The notes under the pieces are model-generated. The model did no database searches, was not told the DNA's origin, and was given only the letters and a program-made list of their open reading frames with translations. This document shows, in pieces, positions 1-11,717 of a stretch of 64,000 nt of DNA. The DNA is from Nocardia sp. BMG51109 (GTDB lineage Bacteria; Actinomycetota; Actinomycetes; Mycobacteriales; Mycobacteriaceae), in assembly GCF_000526215.1 (NCBI RefSeq), contig NZ_JAFQ01000004.1, forward strand, positions 3,534,001 through 3,598,000. The letters run 5' to 3'. The position numbers and the translations under genes were made by a program. Numbering within the stretch: the stretch's first letter is position 1; each line of letters starts with the position of its first letter.

Positions 1-3842
<3,842 letters not shown>

Positions 3843-3931
3843 GCGTCCACTGTGCGGTGTTCTGAAACAACACACCACACCCCCGCCTGCTCGGCAGAGC
3901 GTGTGTGGTGGGTGGTGGATAGTTTCATAGT

Positions 3932-4050
3932 GTTACGGTGGTTATAGCGGTGGGGAAACGCCCGGTCCCATTCCGAACCCGGAAGCTAAGCTCGCCTGCG
4001 CCGATGGTACTGCACTCGACTGGGTGTGGGAGAGTAGGTCACCGCCGGAA
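3932..4050 (+). rRNA. rrf: 5S ribosomal RNA
   Basis: A complete 5S gene of about 119 nt starting GTTACGGTGGTTATAGCGG and ending GTCACCGCCGGAA. The terminal arms pair to form helix I, and the conserved CCCATTCCGAACCCGGAAGC block is present. It lies about 90 bp after the 23S gene as the last gene of the rRNA operon. Confidence 0.96.
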
Positions 4051-4060
4051 CATACTTCGA

Positions 4061-4092
4061 GGGAGGCCTCCAGCAGCAGCTGGGGGCCTTCC
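4061..4092 (+). terminator. rRNA operon terminator hairpin
   Basis: GGCCTCCAGC and GCTGGGGGCC form a ten-pair stem with one G-T wobble around an AGCA loop, ten bases after 5S. It is followed by a short T-containing stretch rather than a full T tract, which is common in actinobacteria. Confidence 0.7.
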
Positions 4093-4489
4093 GTCATTTC
4101 CGGGCCCTTTCCCATGGTGGCTTACCGGATGGTGGGCTCCGGGGGCACCGGGCAGGGTGTGGTCCGGGTCGTGTCAGGCTGAGGCATGACACTACGGACG
4201 GCCTTGTATGGGGGCCTTTCGCATTTTTCAAGTCCGAAATCTCTCCCCCCTGTCGTAAGCGCCCGGCACTGTCCGGCGCCAGCGGCCGCATTCGTCGCGA
4301 GGTCGTTCGGAGGTCTGCAGATTCGTCCGATGGCGTTAGAACCGCCCGTAACGGGGCAGGCCCGGTATACACGCGGCCGGCGGGCGGGATTCACAGCTAC
4401 TTCATAAACAATGGCAACCTGTTCGGAAAGACTTCGCTGGATGATGGATGGGTAGGACCGGAACGGCGAAGCCGCGCAGGAAGGAAGCG
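4093..4489. other. intergenic region without a recognisable gene
   Basis: These roughly 400 bp between the rRNA terminator and the rhomboid-like gene hold only short open frames with no recognisable protein and no consistent start signals. No tRNA or repeat was seen. It presumably carries the promoter of the next gene, but I could not identify one. Confidence 0.5.
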
Positions 4490-5218
4490 ATGCGGATGGT
4501 CGGAGAGGTAACGGCCGGGGCGGCTCCTGCGCTGGGTGCCACCCGCTCCGGGTGGCGGCGGTTCTTCCTTCCCGTCACCTACGGCTATGCCGTCCTGCTC
4601 ATCGCCGTGGCCGGCCTGCTCGCGGCGCTCGGTGACACCGCGCAGAACAAGGTGGTCCTCCGGGCCAGCACGAACCTGAGCAACCTGCTGAGCGGGAACT
4701 ACGGCACGCTCGTCTCCAGCGCCCTCGTGGTCGGCGACGGCGCGGTGGCGGCGCTGATCATCCCGCTGCTGATCTGCCTACTCGCGCTGGCCGAGCTCCG
4801 GTTCGGGGCACTGACCACGATCCGTATCTTCGTCGCCGGCCATATCGGTGCGACCCTGCTGGTCGCCGCGGGCCTGTGGGTGGCGGTCACGGCGGACTGG
4901 GTGCCGGTGAGCATCACGACGGCCGAGGATGTCGGCATCAGCTACGGGGCGATGGCCGTGATCGGCGCGTTCGTGGTGCTGCTGCCCGGCCGGTGGCGGG
5001 CCACCTGGGCGATCAGCTGGCTGGCGGTGGCGGTTTCCGGCGTCGCGATGGGCCGAACGTTCACCAATGCCGGGCACCTGGTGGCCCTCGCGATCGGCCT
5101 GCTCGCCGGATTCTGGCTGCTGCGCACGCATCCACCGCGGCTACCCCGGTTGACGCGGTTCGAATGTTGCCTGCTCGCCATCGCTTCCGCGCTCGGCTAC
5201 CTGATGCTCGTGGGCTGA
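4490..5218 (+). CDS. rhomboid-like integral membrane protein
   Basis: A 242-residue polytopic membrane protein with about six hydrophobic segments, resembling the actinobacterial rhomboid-like family. A GISYG motif puts a serine at about residue 151, and a histidine lies at about 196 in [12 protein letters not shown], two helices later. This matches the Ser-His dyad layout of rhomboid proteases, so activity is possible but unproven; the canonical GASG motif is not intact. I chose the ATG at 4490 because AGGAAGGA ends a few bases upstream. An ATG at 4448 would add 14 residues without a ribosome site. The gene stands alone just before nucS. Substrate unknown. Confidence 0.75.
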   Translation: MRMVGEVTAGAAPALGATRSGWRRFFLPVTYGYAVLLIAVAGLLAALGDTAQNKVVLRASTNLSNLLSGNYGTLVSSALVVGDGAVAALIIPLLICLLALAELRFGALTTIRIFVAGHIGATLLVAAGLWVAVTADWVPVSITTAEDVGISYGAMAVIGAFVVLLPGRWRATWAISWLAVAVSGVAMGRTFTNAGHLVALAIGLLAGFWLLRTHPPRLPRLTRFECCLLAIASALGYLMLVG

Positions 5219-5256
5219 ATGACATCGTTCGGACCCGCTCCCCTAAAGTGCCTGGG

Positions 5257-5988
5257 GTGCGCCTCGTAATTGCTCGCTGCCAGGTCGACTATGTGGGTCG
5301 GCTCACCGCTCATCTCCCGATGGCGCGGCGATTGTTGATGATGAAGGCCGACGGTTCGGTGCTGGTGCATTCGGACGGCGGCTCCTACAAGCCGCTGAAC
5401 TGGATGAGCCCGCCGTGCTGGCTGGAGGATCGGAGCAGCAGCGATTCCGAGGCCACGGCGCTCGCCGGCCCCGACGGCTCGACAAGCGCCGCCGGCAACC
5501 ATCCCGCCAGATCGTGGGTGGTGACCAACAAGGCCGGCGAGGAACTGCGCATCATCATCGAGGAGATCGAGCACGATTCCGAGCACGACCTGGGAGTCGA
5601 CCCGGGCCTGGTGAAGGACGGCGTCGAGGCACACCTGCAGGAGCTGCTCGCCGAGCACATCGAGACCCTCGGCGCGGGATACTCGCTCATTCGGCGGGAG
5701 TACATGACCGCGATCGGGCCGGTGGACATCCTGTGCCGCGACGCCGACGGCGCCACGGTCGCGGTGGAGATCAAGCGGCGCGGCGAGATCGACGGCGTCG
5801 AACAGCTCACCCGCTATCTGGAATTGCTGAACCGCGACCCGCTGCTGGCACCGGTCGCGGGCGTATTCGCCGCCCAGCAGATCAAGCCGCAGGCCAAGAC
5901 TCTCGCCTCGGATCGCGGAATCCGTTGCCTGACACTCGATTACGACGCCCTGCGTGGCACGGAAAGCGACGAGTTCCGGCTGTTCTAA
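5257..5988 (+). CDS. nucS: NucS/EndoMS mismatch-specific endonuclease
   Basis: A 243-residue protein that is unmistakably NucS (EndoMS), the endonuclease that cuts both strands at mismatches and provides non-canonical mismatch repair in actinobacteria lacking MutS/MutL. The N-terminal DNA-binding half starts [20 protein letters not shown] from a GTG. The C-terminal nuclease half carries the PD-(D/E)XK-type residues D157 (GPVDILC), E171 and K173 ([20 protein letters not shown]). It ends in FRLF, in the region reported in relatives to contact the beta clamp. It is about 17 residues longer than the mycobacterial protein because of a Ser/Gly/Ala-rich insert at about 59-82, at the junction of the two halves. 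M. tuberculosis Rv1321 is the counterpart, in the same genomic position. Confidence 0.95.
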   Translation: MRLVIARCQVDYVGRLTAHLPMARRLLMMKADGSVLVHSDGGSYKPLNWMSPPCWLEDRSSSDSEATALAGPDGSTSAAGNHPARSWVVTNKAGEELRIIIEEIEHDSEHDLGVDPGLVKDGVEAHLQELLAEHIETLGAGYSLIRREYMTAIGPVDILCRDADGATVAVEIKRRGEIDGVEQLTRYLELLNRDPLLAPVAGVFAAQQIKPQAKTLASDRGIRCLTLDYDALRGTESDEFRLF

Positions 5989-5999
5989 GCTCGGAGACC

Positions 6000-6308
6000 A
6001 TGCCCCGCCGGAAACCGCGTCCCCAACAGTCGCCGGCGCGGTTCCGGCGTGAGCCGCGGCCGCTCGGCGACGTCTTCGGGCGTACCGAGCCGGGGCCGGG
6101 CGGTGGCGAGACGTATATCGTGCGCACCGTTCCCGGTTCGCGGGCCACGAAGACCTATCGCTGCCCGGGCTGCGATCACGAGATCCGGCCCGGCACGGCG
6201 CATATCGTCGCCTGGCGCGAGCACGACGGGGAGGACGACCGCCGGCACTGGCACACCGGCTGCTGGCGTGGCCGCCACACCCGCACCATTACGCGGCGCT
6301 GGTCCTGA
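6000..6308 (+). CDS. small zinc-ribbon-like protein downstream of nucS
   Basis: A 102-residue basic protein starting 12 bp after nucS and probably cotranscribed with it. The N-terminal half is Arg/Pro-rich and probably disordered. The C-terminal half has CPGCDHEIRPGTAH followed by HWHTGCW, so two Cys, then His and a further Cys that could bind a metal. Relatives next to nucS are often labelled ATP/GTP-binding protein, but no nucleotide-binding motif is visible. The family is conserved at this locus in mycolic-acid actinobacteria, which suggests a link to NucS, but the function is unknown. Confidence 0.75.
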   Translation: MPRRKPRPQQSPARFRREPRPLGDVFGRTEPGPGGGETYIVRTVPGSRATKTYRCPGCDHEIRPGTAHIVAWREHDGEDDRRHWHTGCWRGRHTRTITRRWS

Positions 6309-6352
6309 ATCATCCTCGTTCGCCGGAGAACAATTCCGGCGACAGACATAAG

Positions 6353-6386
6353 GAAGGCCGCCCCCGGCGGTGCGGGGGCGGCCTTC
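6353..6386. terminator. bidirectional terminator hairpin
   Basis: AAGGCCGCCCCC and GGGGGCGGCCTT make a perfect 12 bp stem around a GGCGGTGC-type loop, between two convergent genes. Either orientation would work. Confidence 0.85.
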
Positions 6387-6420
6387 GGACGGATAACTGT
6401 GTCGCCCGGCGGGATCGGCG

Positions 6421-7425
6421 CTAGCTCGAGAGTTCTGCGTTCTCGCGCTCTTCGTCGTCGGCGTACTCGTCCTCCTCGGCCTTCACCTCGGGGATCGCCT
6501 TCTGCCGACCGGAACCCGACTGCTTGCCCGACAGCGAGCGCTGCTGCTGTTCCGGGGCGCCGCCGTCGAGCAGCTCGCTCTCGCGGTTGACCGCGGCGAG
6601 CATGGCCGGCACCGAATCGAGCTGACCGCGGATACCCAGCAGCTGGGCCAGGACGCGACCGCGCAGCACGCGCATCTCCTCGGCCAGTTCCTTGGCGTGC
6701 GCGATCTTGCGCTCGGCCTGCTGGGTGGCGGAGGTGACCAGGCGGTTGGACTCGTCGGTGGCATCCTTGATGCGCTGAGCGGCCTCGGACCGGCTGCTGG
6801 CCTCCAGCTCCTCCATGGCGCGGGTGAGCTTGGTGCGCCGCTCGGCCATGGTGACCTCGAAGTCCTGCTGGGCGGCCTTGCGCTTGGCCTCGGCCTCCTT
6901 GGTGATCCGCTCGGACTCCGCGTTGGCGGCCTCGAGGATCTTCTTGGACTCCGACCGCGCGTTGGCGAGGGTCTGCTCGAACTCGACCTCGAGCGCCTCG
7001 CGCTTCTCCTTGGTCTCGGCGAGCAGCGACTCGTACTTACCGCGCATCTCGGTGGCCTGCTGCTCGGCTATCGAGATCATCTCGGCGGCCTCGGCCTGTG
7101 CCTGCGCACGGACTTCGGACGCCTCGTCGGAAGCCAGACGGAGCATGCGCGAAATGCGATCGCTCATGCCCTCTGCGGTCGTCGGCGGCACCGACAGCCG
7201 GTCGACTTCCTTGCGCAGTTCGTCTATTTCGTCGCGAGCGTCCTCCAGCTGGGCGGCCAGATTTCGGGCCTGGGCTGCGGCGGCGTCGCGATCTGTGGCG
7301 GTGACCCTTAGTTCGGCGTCGAAGCGGTCGAAGTAATTGCGCACCTCATCGCGGTCGTAGCCCTTACGGACTACGGTAAAAGGCAACGCGACGAAGCGAT
7401 TGCGATCGGGCTCAGTGGACGACAT
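6421..7425 (-). CDS. DivIVA-like coiled-coil protein
   Basis: A 334-residue protein whose N-terminus, FTVVRKGYDRDEVRNYFDRF, matches the membrane-targeting motif at the start of DivIVA/Wag31-type proteins. Residues about 40-265 are a long coiled coil rich in Glu, Ala, Lys and Arg with heptad spacing, followed by an acidic tail (EEDEYADDEERENAE). Proteins of this kind organise polar growth or septation at the membrane. This is a paralogue rather than Wag31 itself, which sits in the dcw cluster. The start is the ATG at 7425; a TTG three codons upstream is possible. It converges on the nucS operon and is separated from it by a strong hairpin. Confidence 0.82.
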   Translation of the reverse strand: MSSTEPDRNRFVALPFTVVRKGYDRDEVRNYFDRFDAELRVTATDRDAAAAQARNLAAQLEDARDEIDELRKEVDRLSVPPTTAEGMSDRISRMLRLASDEASEVRAQAQAEAAEMISIAEQQATEMRGKYESLLAETKEKREALEVEFEQTLANARSESKKILEAANAESERITKEAEAKRKAAQQDFEVTMAERRTKLTRAMEELEASSRSEAAQRIKDATDESNRLVTSATQQAERKIAHAKELAEEMRVLRGRVLAQLLGIRGQLDSVPAMLAAVNRESELLDGGAPEQQQRSLSGKQSGSGRQKAIPEVKAEEDEYADDEERENAELSS

Positions 7426-7511
7426 GCCCCACAAACTACAGCCTGTCGCCCCACGATGGTGACCCGACCGCGAATGTCGTTACGACAAGTTTCCCCGGTC
7501 GGATTGCGATA

Positions 7512-7982
7512 CTAGTGAGTAGGATTCGGCGCGGGCTCGACCAGCTCGATCAGCACACCGCCAGCATCCTTCGGGTGGATGAAGTTTATCCGGCAGCCGG
7601 CCGTTCCGGGGCGAGGCGCGTCGAAGAGCAAACGTAGTCCTCGCGAGCGCAGGAAGGTTGCCACCGCCTCGATATCGGTGACCCGGTAGGCCAGTTGCTG
7701 GAGCCCCGGGCCGTTGCGATCGATGAACTTGGCGATTGTCGAGGCGTCCGACGCGGGCGCCAGCAACTGTAGAGCAGACGAATCGTCCCCGGCGCCGGGC
7801 AGCGACATCATCGCCTCGTGCACGCCTTGGTCCTCGTTGACCTCGCGATGGGTCTCGACCATTCCGAGGTTCGCCGAGTACCAGGTGACGGCGGCGTCGA
7901 GGTCGGGGACGGCGACGCCGACGTGATCGACGGCCAGGACGTAATCGGCGGGAATGAATTCGGGCGTTTGGGAGGTACTCAC
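7512..7982 (-). CDS. mce: methylmalonyl-CoA epimerase
   Basis: A 156-residue protein of the vicinal-oxygen-chelate fold. The first half begins [18 protein letters not shown] and contains [15 protein letters not shown]; the second half has [17 protein letters not shown] and ends [10 protein letters not shown]. The conserved His and Glu metal ligands of the family are visible (H in [10 protein letters not shown] in the second module, E in LIELVEP). It interconverts the two epimers of methylmalonyl-CoA in the propionyl-CoA route. The start is the GTG at 7982, giving VSTSQTPEF; longer open frames upstream overlap the divergent thiolase gene. M. tuberculosis has the homologue Rv1322A at the same place. 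Confidence 0.9.
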   Translation of the reverse strand: MSTSQTPEFIPADYVLAVDHVGVAVPDLDAAVTWYSANLGMVETHREVNEDQGVHEAMMSLPGAGDDSSALQLLAPASDASTIAKFIDRNGPGLQQLAYRVTDIEAVATFLRSRGLRLLFDAPRPGTAGCRINFIHPKDAGGVLIELVEPAPNPTH

Positions 7983-8115
7983 TCTTCGAACGGTAGCGCG
8001 TACCGCGGTGGTGCTGCCGGGACGGCGCCGGTTACCTTGGAGTACGGACGTGGTCCGGCGTGTCGTACGGCCGGGTCCGTCGCAGGCGTTCCGACTCCAT
8101 GAAGCGAGGCACATC

Positions 8116-9297
8116 GTGACCACCACCTCTGTCATCGTCTCCGGCGCGCGCACCCCGGTCGGCCGGCTGCTGGGTGGGCTGAAGGATTTCAGCGGTTCGG
8201 ATCTGGGCGGATTCGCCATCAAGGCGGCGCTGGAGAAGAGCGGCGTGCAGCCCGAGCAGGTCGAATACGTGATCATGGGCCAGGTGCTCACCGCCGGTGC
8301 GGGGCAGATCCCGGCGCGGCAGGCGGCGGTCGCCGGAGGGATCCCGATGGACGTGCCGGCGCTGACGCTGAACAAGGTCTGTCTGTCCGGTATCAACGCG
8401 ATCGCCCTGGCGGACCAGCTGATTCGCGCCGGTGAGCACGAGATCGTGGTGGCCGGCGGCCAGGAATCGATGTCGCGGGCGCCGCACATGCTGGAGAAGA
8501 GCCGCGAGGGCTTCAAGTACGGCGACGTGACGCTGCGCGACCACATGGCCTTCGACGGATTGCACGACATCTTCACCGATCAGGCGATGGGAGCGCTGAC
8601 CGAGGCGCGCAACGACCGCGACCACATCGGTCGCGAGGAGCAGGACGCCTTCGCCGCGGACTCGCATCAGAAGGCGGCGGCGGCCTGGAAGAACGGCGTG
8701 TTCGAGGGCGAGGTGGTGCCGGTGGCGGTGCCGCAGCGCAAGGGTGACCCGGTCCTGGTGTCCGAGGACGAGGGCATCCGCGCCGACACCACGGTCGAGT
8801 CGCTGGGCAAGCTGCGCCCGGCGTTCCGCAAGGACGGGACCGTCACCGCCGGTTCGGCCTCGCAGATCTCCGACGGCGCCGCCGCGGTGGTCGTGATGAG
8901 CAAGGCCAAGGCGCAGGAACTGGGCCTGAGCTGGATCGCCGAGATCGGCGCGGCCGGCGTGGTGGCCGGACCGGATTCCACCCTCCAGGAGCAGCCCGCC
9001 AACGCCATCGCCAAGGCCTGCGCGCGCGAGGGCATTGCGCCGGCCGACCTGGACCTGGTGGAGATCAACGAGGCGTTCGCCGCGGTCGGCGTCGCCTCCA
9101 CCCGCAAGCTGGGCATCGACCCGGCGAAGGTCAATGTGAACGGCGGCGCCATCGCCATCGGTCATCCGCTGGGCATGTCCGGGGCCCGCATCCTGCTGCA
9201 CCTGGTGCTGGAGCTGAAGCGCCGCGGTGGCGGCGTCGGTGCGGCGGCGCTGTGCGGTGGCGGCGGCCAGGGGGATGCGCTCATCGTCCGGGTCTGA
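8116..9297 (+). CDS. fadA4: acetyl-CoA C-acetyltransferase (thiolase)
   Basis: A 393-residue thiolase. The acyl-binding cysteine is C89 in [11 protein letters not shown], the catalytic histidine is H350 in GHPLGMSG, and the second catalytic cysteine is C380 in LCGGGGQG. The VEINEAFA motif is also present. It condenses or cleaves acetyl units (2 acetyl-CoA to and from acetoacetyl-CoA). The start is the GTG at 8116, which gives [16 protein letters not shown]; upstream in-frame sequence lies in the divergent promoter region. Position and sequence correspond to M. tuberculosis fadA4 (Rv1323). It is divergent from the epimerase gene. Confidence 0.93.
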   Translation: MTTTSVIVSGARTPVGRLLGGLKDFSGSDLGGFAIKAALEKSGVQPEQVEYVIMGQVLTAGAGQIPARQAAVAGGIPMDVPALTLNKVCLSGINAIALADQLIRAGEHEIVVAGGQESMSRAPHMLEKSREGFKYGDVTLRDHMAFDGLHDIFTDQAMGALTEARNDRDHIGREEQDAFAADSHQKAAAAWKNGVFEGEVVPVAVPQRKGDPVLVSEDEGIRADTTVESLGKLRPAFRKDGTVTAGSASQISDGAAAVVVMSKAKAQELGLSWIAEIGAAGVVAGPDSTLQEQPANAIAKACAREGIAPADLDLVEINEAFAAVGVASTRKLGIDPAKVNVNGGAIAIGHPLGMSGARILLHLVLELKRRGGGVGAAALCGGGGQGDALIVRV

Positions 9298-9599
9298 GGT
9301 CCGGCCGGCGCCGACGCCACATCGTCCGGGTTGTCGGCGGGTGAGCGTGGCCGCGATCGGTAGTTCGGGATGTACCGCGACGACGGGATCATCCGTGTGG
9401 CCGCGGTGCGGTGGCGTCCGCACCGGACACCAGCGCACCGCGGGTCTGTCGGTGCGGTAGTGGCCAGGGCGATGCGTCGGCCGTGCGGGTCCGGCCGGCC
9501 CGCCGCGACGTGCGTCCGGCGGGCAGATACGGGAGTCGCCGCGCTCGATGGTGTGTCGTGACTCACTTCGACTACGGGTTGTCGTAGAGGTTCGGCACA
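9298..9599. other. intergenic region, nothing recognised
   Basis: These 302 bp between the thiolase and the DUF3817 gene show no coherent protein, RNA or strong hairpin. GAGG at 9587-9590 is the likely ribosome-binding site of the next gene. Confidence 0.5.
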
Positions 9600-9962
9600 A
9601 TGGGGCGTATGGGCGAATTCTTCGATGTGAGCACGGTGGCCAAGCGGGTGCGGCTGCTCGGAATTCTCGAGGCCGTGTCCTGGGTGCTGCTGCTGACGGG
9701 ATCGGTGCTGAAGCGGCTGCCGGAGCCGATCACCTGGCCGGTGATGGTGTTCGGGATGCTGCACGGCATCATTTTCGTGCTGTTCGCGCTGCATCTGCTG
9801 GTGGCGTTCCGCCAGTACGAGTGGCCGGGTAAGACCCTGCTGCTCGGTCTGGTCTCGTCGGTGGTGCCGTTCACCTCGGCATGGTTCGAGGTCTGGGCGA
9901 TTCGCAGCGGGCAGTTGGGTGAATTGAGCCCGACCCCGACGGCCGCCTCGGCCCGTTCGTGA
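9600..9962 (+). CDS. DUF3817 family membrane protein
   Basis: A 120-residue protein with three predicted membrane helices (about 20-38, 46-68 and 78-102). It has the family hallmarks FGMLHGIIFVLFALH and ESxxW (here EAVSWVLLLTG). DUF3817 proteins are of unknown function and widespread in actinobacteria. A second, distinct member lies at 36558-36953 in this window. The start is taken as the ATG at 9600 (GAGG nine bases upstream); an ATG at 9609 is also possible. Confidence 0.82.
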   Translation: MGRMGEFFDVSTVAKRVRLLGILEAVSWVLLLTGSVLKRLPEPITWPVMVFGMLHGIIFVLFALHLLVAFRQYEWPGKTLLLGLVSSVVPFTSAWFEVWAIRSGQLGELSPTPTAASARS

Positions 9963-9975
9963 CAAACTGGAAACC

Positions 9976-10881
9976 GTGAATCGACCTGCCGCACGTCGTC
10001 CTTCGCCCGCCGCTGCCGCCGCCATGTCCGGCGCGGTGGATCTGTCCAGTTTGAAACAGCCGGCCGCCGCGGATGCCCCGGATGGTCACGCCGTCTCCGA
10101 GGCGGATTTCGAGACCAAGGTGCTGCGCCGCTCGATGCAGGTGCCGGTGGTCATCGTCCTGTACTCGCAGCGCAGCCCGGGCAGTGTGGAGCTGGTGAAG
10201 CTGTTCGAGCGCCTGGTCGCCGAGGCCGGTGACGAGTGGGATCTGGCCACCGTCGAGGCCGAGCCGAATATGCGTATCGCGCAGGCACTCGGGGTGCAGG
10301 GCATTCCGACCGTGGTCGCGGTGGCCGGTGGGCAGCCGCTGGCGGATTTCCAGGGCGCCCAGCCCGAACCACAGGTGAAGCAGTGGCTGGCCGCCGTCGT
10401 CGACGCGGTGCGCGGGAAGCTGTCCGGTGAGGACGGCGCCGAGGGTGAGGAGGTTCCGGCCGCCGCCCCGGAGGATCCGCGGTTCACCGCCGCCGAGGAC
10501 GCGCTCGAGCGGGGTGACGTGGACGGCGCCGTCGCCGCGTACGAGAAGATCCTCGCCGAGGAGCCGGGCAACGCCGATGCCAAGGCCGCGCTGCGTCAGG
10601 TGCGCTTCTACGGCCGCGCGCAGGATCTGCCCGCCGACGCGATCGCCCGCGCCGACGCCGCTCCGGACGATATCGACGCAGCCTTCGCCGCCGCCGATAT
10701 GGAGCTGTTCAACCAGGATCCCGAGGCCGCCTTCGGCCGCCTCATCACTCTGGTGAAGCGCACCGCCGGCGACGACCGCAACCGCGTCCGCACCCGGCTG
10801 GTGGAGTTGTTCGAGCTGTTCGACACCGCCGATCCGGCCGTGGTCGCCGCCCGCCGGAAACTGGCCACCGCGTTGTACTGA
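9976..10881 (+). CDS. CnoX/YbbN-like thioredoxin-fold protein with TPR region
   Basis: A 301-residue cytosolic protein: a disordered Ala/Pro-rich start, a thioredoxin domain at about 35-145, and a TPR-like helical part from about 168 to the end. The thioredoxin active site is gone. Where WCGPC is expected the sequence is YSQRSPGSVEL, so both cysteines are replaced by serine. The cis-Pro loop GIPTVVAV is retained. This is the layout of CnoX (YbbN), a holdase that works with GroEL and DnaK. M. tuberculosis Rv1324 is the positional homologue. Redox activity is unlikely; a chaperone or docking role is inferred. The start is the GTG at 9976. Confidence 0.85.
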   Translation: MNRPAARRPSPAAAAAMSGAVDLSSLKQPAAADAPDGHAVSEADFETKVLRRSMQVPVVIVLYSQRSPGSVELVKLFERLVAEAGDEWDLATVEAEPNMRIAQALGVQGIPTVVAVAGGQPLADFQGAQPEPQVKQWLAAVVDAVRGKLSGEDGAEGEEVPAAAPEDPRFTAAEDALERGDVDGAVAAYEKILAEEPGNADAKAALRQVRFYGRAQDLPADAIARADAAPDDIDAAFAAADMELFNQDPEAAFGRLITLVKRTAGDDRNRVRTRLVELFELFDTADPAVVAARRKLATALY

Positions 10882-11151
10882 GCCGGTCTGCCCACGCCCG
10901 TTCGGTTGTTCGACGGCCGGGCGGGTTCGACGGCGGAGCGGTTCGAGGGGCTTTGCGGTCCGGGGGCGGGCGTGATCGGAGGGTCCGCCGCCGGACGGCC
11001 GGCCACCATACGGCCCGCTGCCGGAGACGTTGCGGGCGCTCCGGTTCGGTCCGGTGCCCGGCTCGCCGAGCGGCGGTCGGGCGGTCCGGAGGCGCGCTAC
11101 GATCGGGATGTGCCTGGGCATAACGCAACTCGGGGCCGGGAGGGCGAGCCG
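10882..11151. other. intergenic region with possible leaderless promoter
   Basis: No gene is supported here. Near its right end TACGAT at 11098-11103 sits six bases before a GTG at 11110 that is in frame with the protease-inhibitor gene, so a leaderless start of that gene is possible. Otherwise nothing was seen. Confidence 0.4.
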
Positions 11152-11523
11152 GTGCGAAGCCTCGCTCGGATCTCGGCCGCAGCGGCCGCGGCGGTGGCTG
11201 TATTGCTGTCGGCCGGGCCTGCCACCGCCGAGGGCGCCCCGACCGAACTCGTCCTCACCCGGGAGGAGCCCGGCCGCCCGGCACGCACGGCCACACTGAG
11301 CTGTGACCCGGTCGGTGGATCACATCCGAGCGCCGACGCGGCTTGCCGCTACCTCGCCCCGCTCGGGGAACTCACGCTCCCCGAGGAGAACCCGTCGGTC
11401 CGATGCTTCCGCTACCACCCGGTGGTGTATCGCGCGGAGGGCACTCTGCGTGGCGCACCCGTCTCGGTGGAACGCACCTACGGCTGCCTGGTCCCGGAGC
11501 TGTCGGCTCCCTGGCACTTCTGA
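11152..11523 (+). CDS. secreted SSI-type serine protease inhibitor
   Basis: A 123-residue exported protein. It has a signal peptide (VRSLARISAAAAAAVAVLLSAGPATAEG, cleavage after about residue 25) and then a domain of the Streptomyces subtilisin inhibitor type. The CDPVGGSHPSADAAC motif and two later cysteines (VRCFRY and YGCLVPEL) give the four cysteines of the two SSI disulfides. The reactive loop follows the third Cys as CFRYHPVVY, against CPMVYDPVL in the archetype. It is one residue shorter and carries Arg, suggesting a trypsin-like target, but this is inferred. The GTG at 11152 has GGGAGGG seven bases upstream; a leaderless GTG at 11110 is the alternative. Confidence 0.82.
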   Translation: MRSLARISAAAAAAVAVLLSAGPATAEGAPTELVLTREEPGRPARTATLSCDPVGGSHPSADAACRYLAPLGELTLPEENPSVRCFRYHPVVYRAEGTLRGAPVSVERTYGCLVPELSAPWHF

Positions 11524-11717
11524 CCGGCCGGGCGGTGCCTCCGCCGGAACGACGGATGGTGCCACCTGCCATTCCGGCCCGTCTGTAACGTGAACCCGGT
11601 CGTGCGGTGTGGATCCCGGCCGAGAACCTGCCGGTGACTGCGGGCGACGTGCCCACTCCGAATGGTGTGGCCTGCTTTGCCCACCGCGGCTCTGGGAGCG
11701 GAGGCGGTCGGCGAAGG

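Noticed and set aside
8032..9600. A 522-codon minus-strand frame opposite the thiolase gene
   Set aside because: The plus-strand thiolase has all catalytic motifs; the antisense frame has Arg/His-rich composition without domains.
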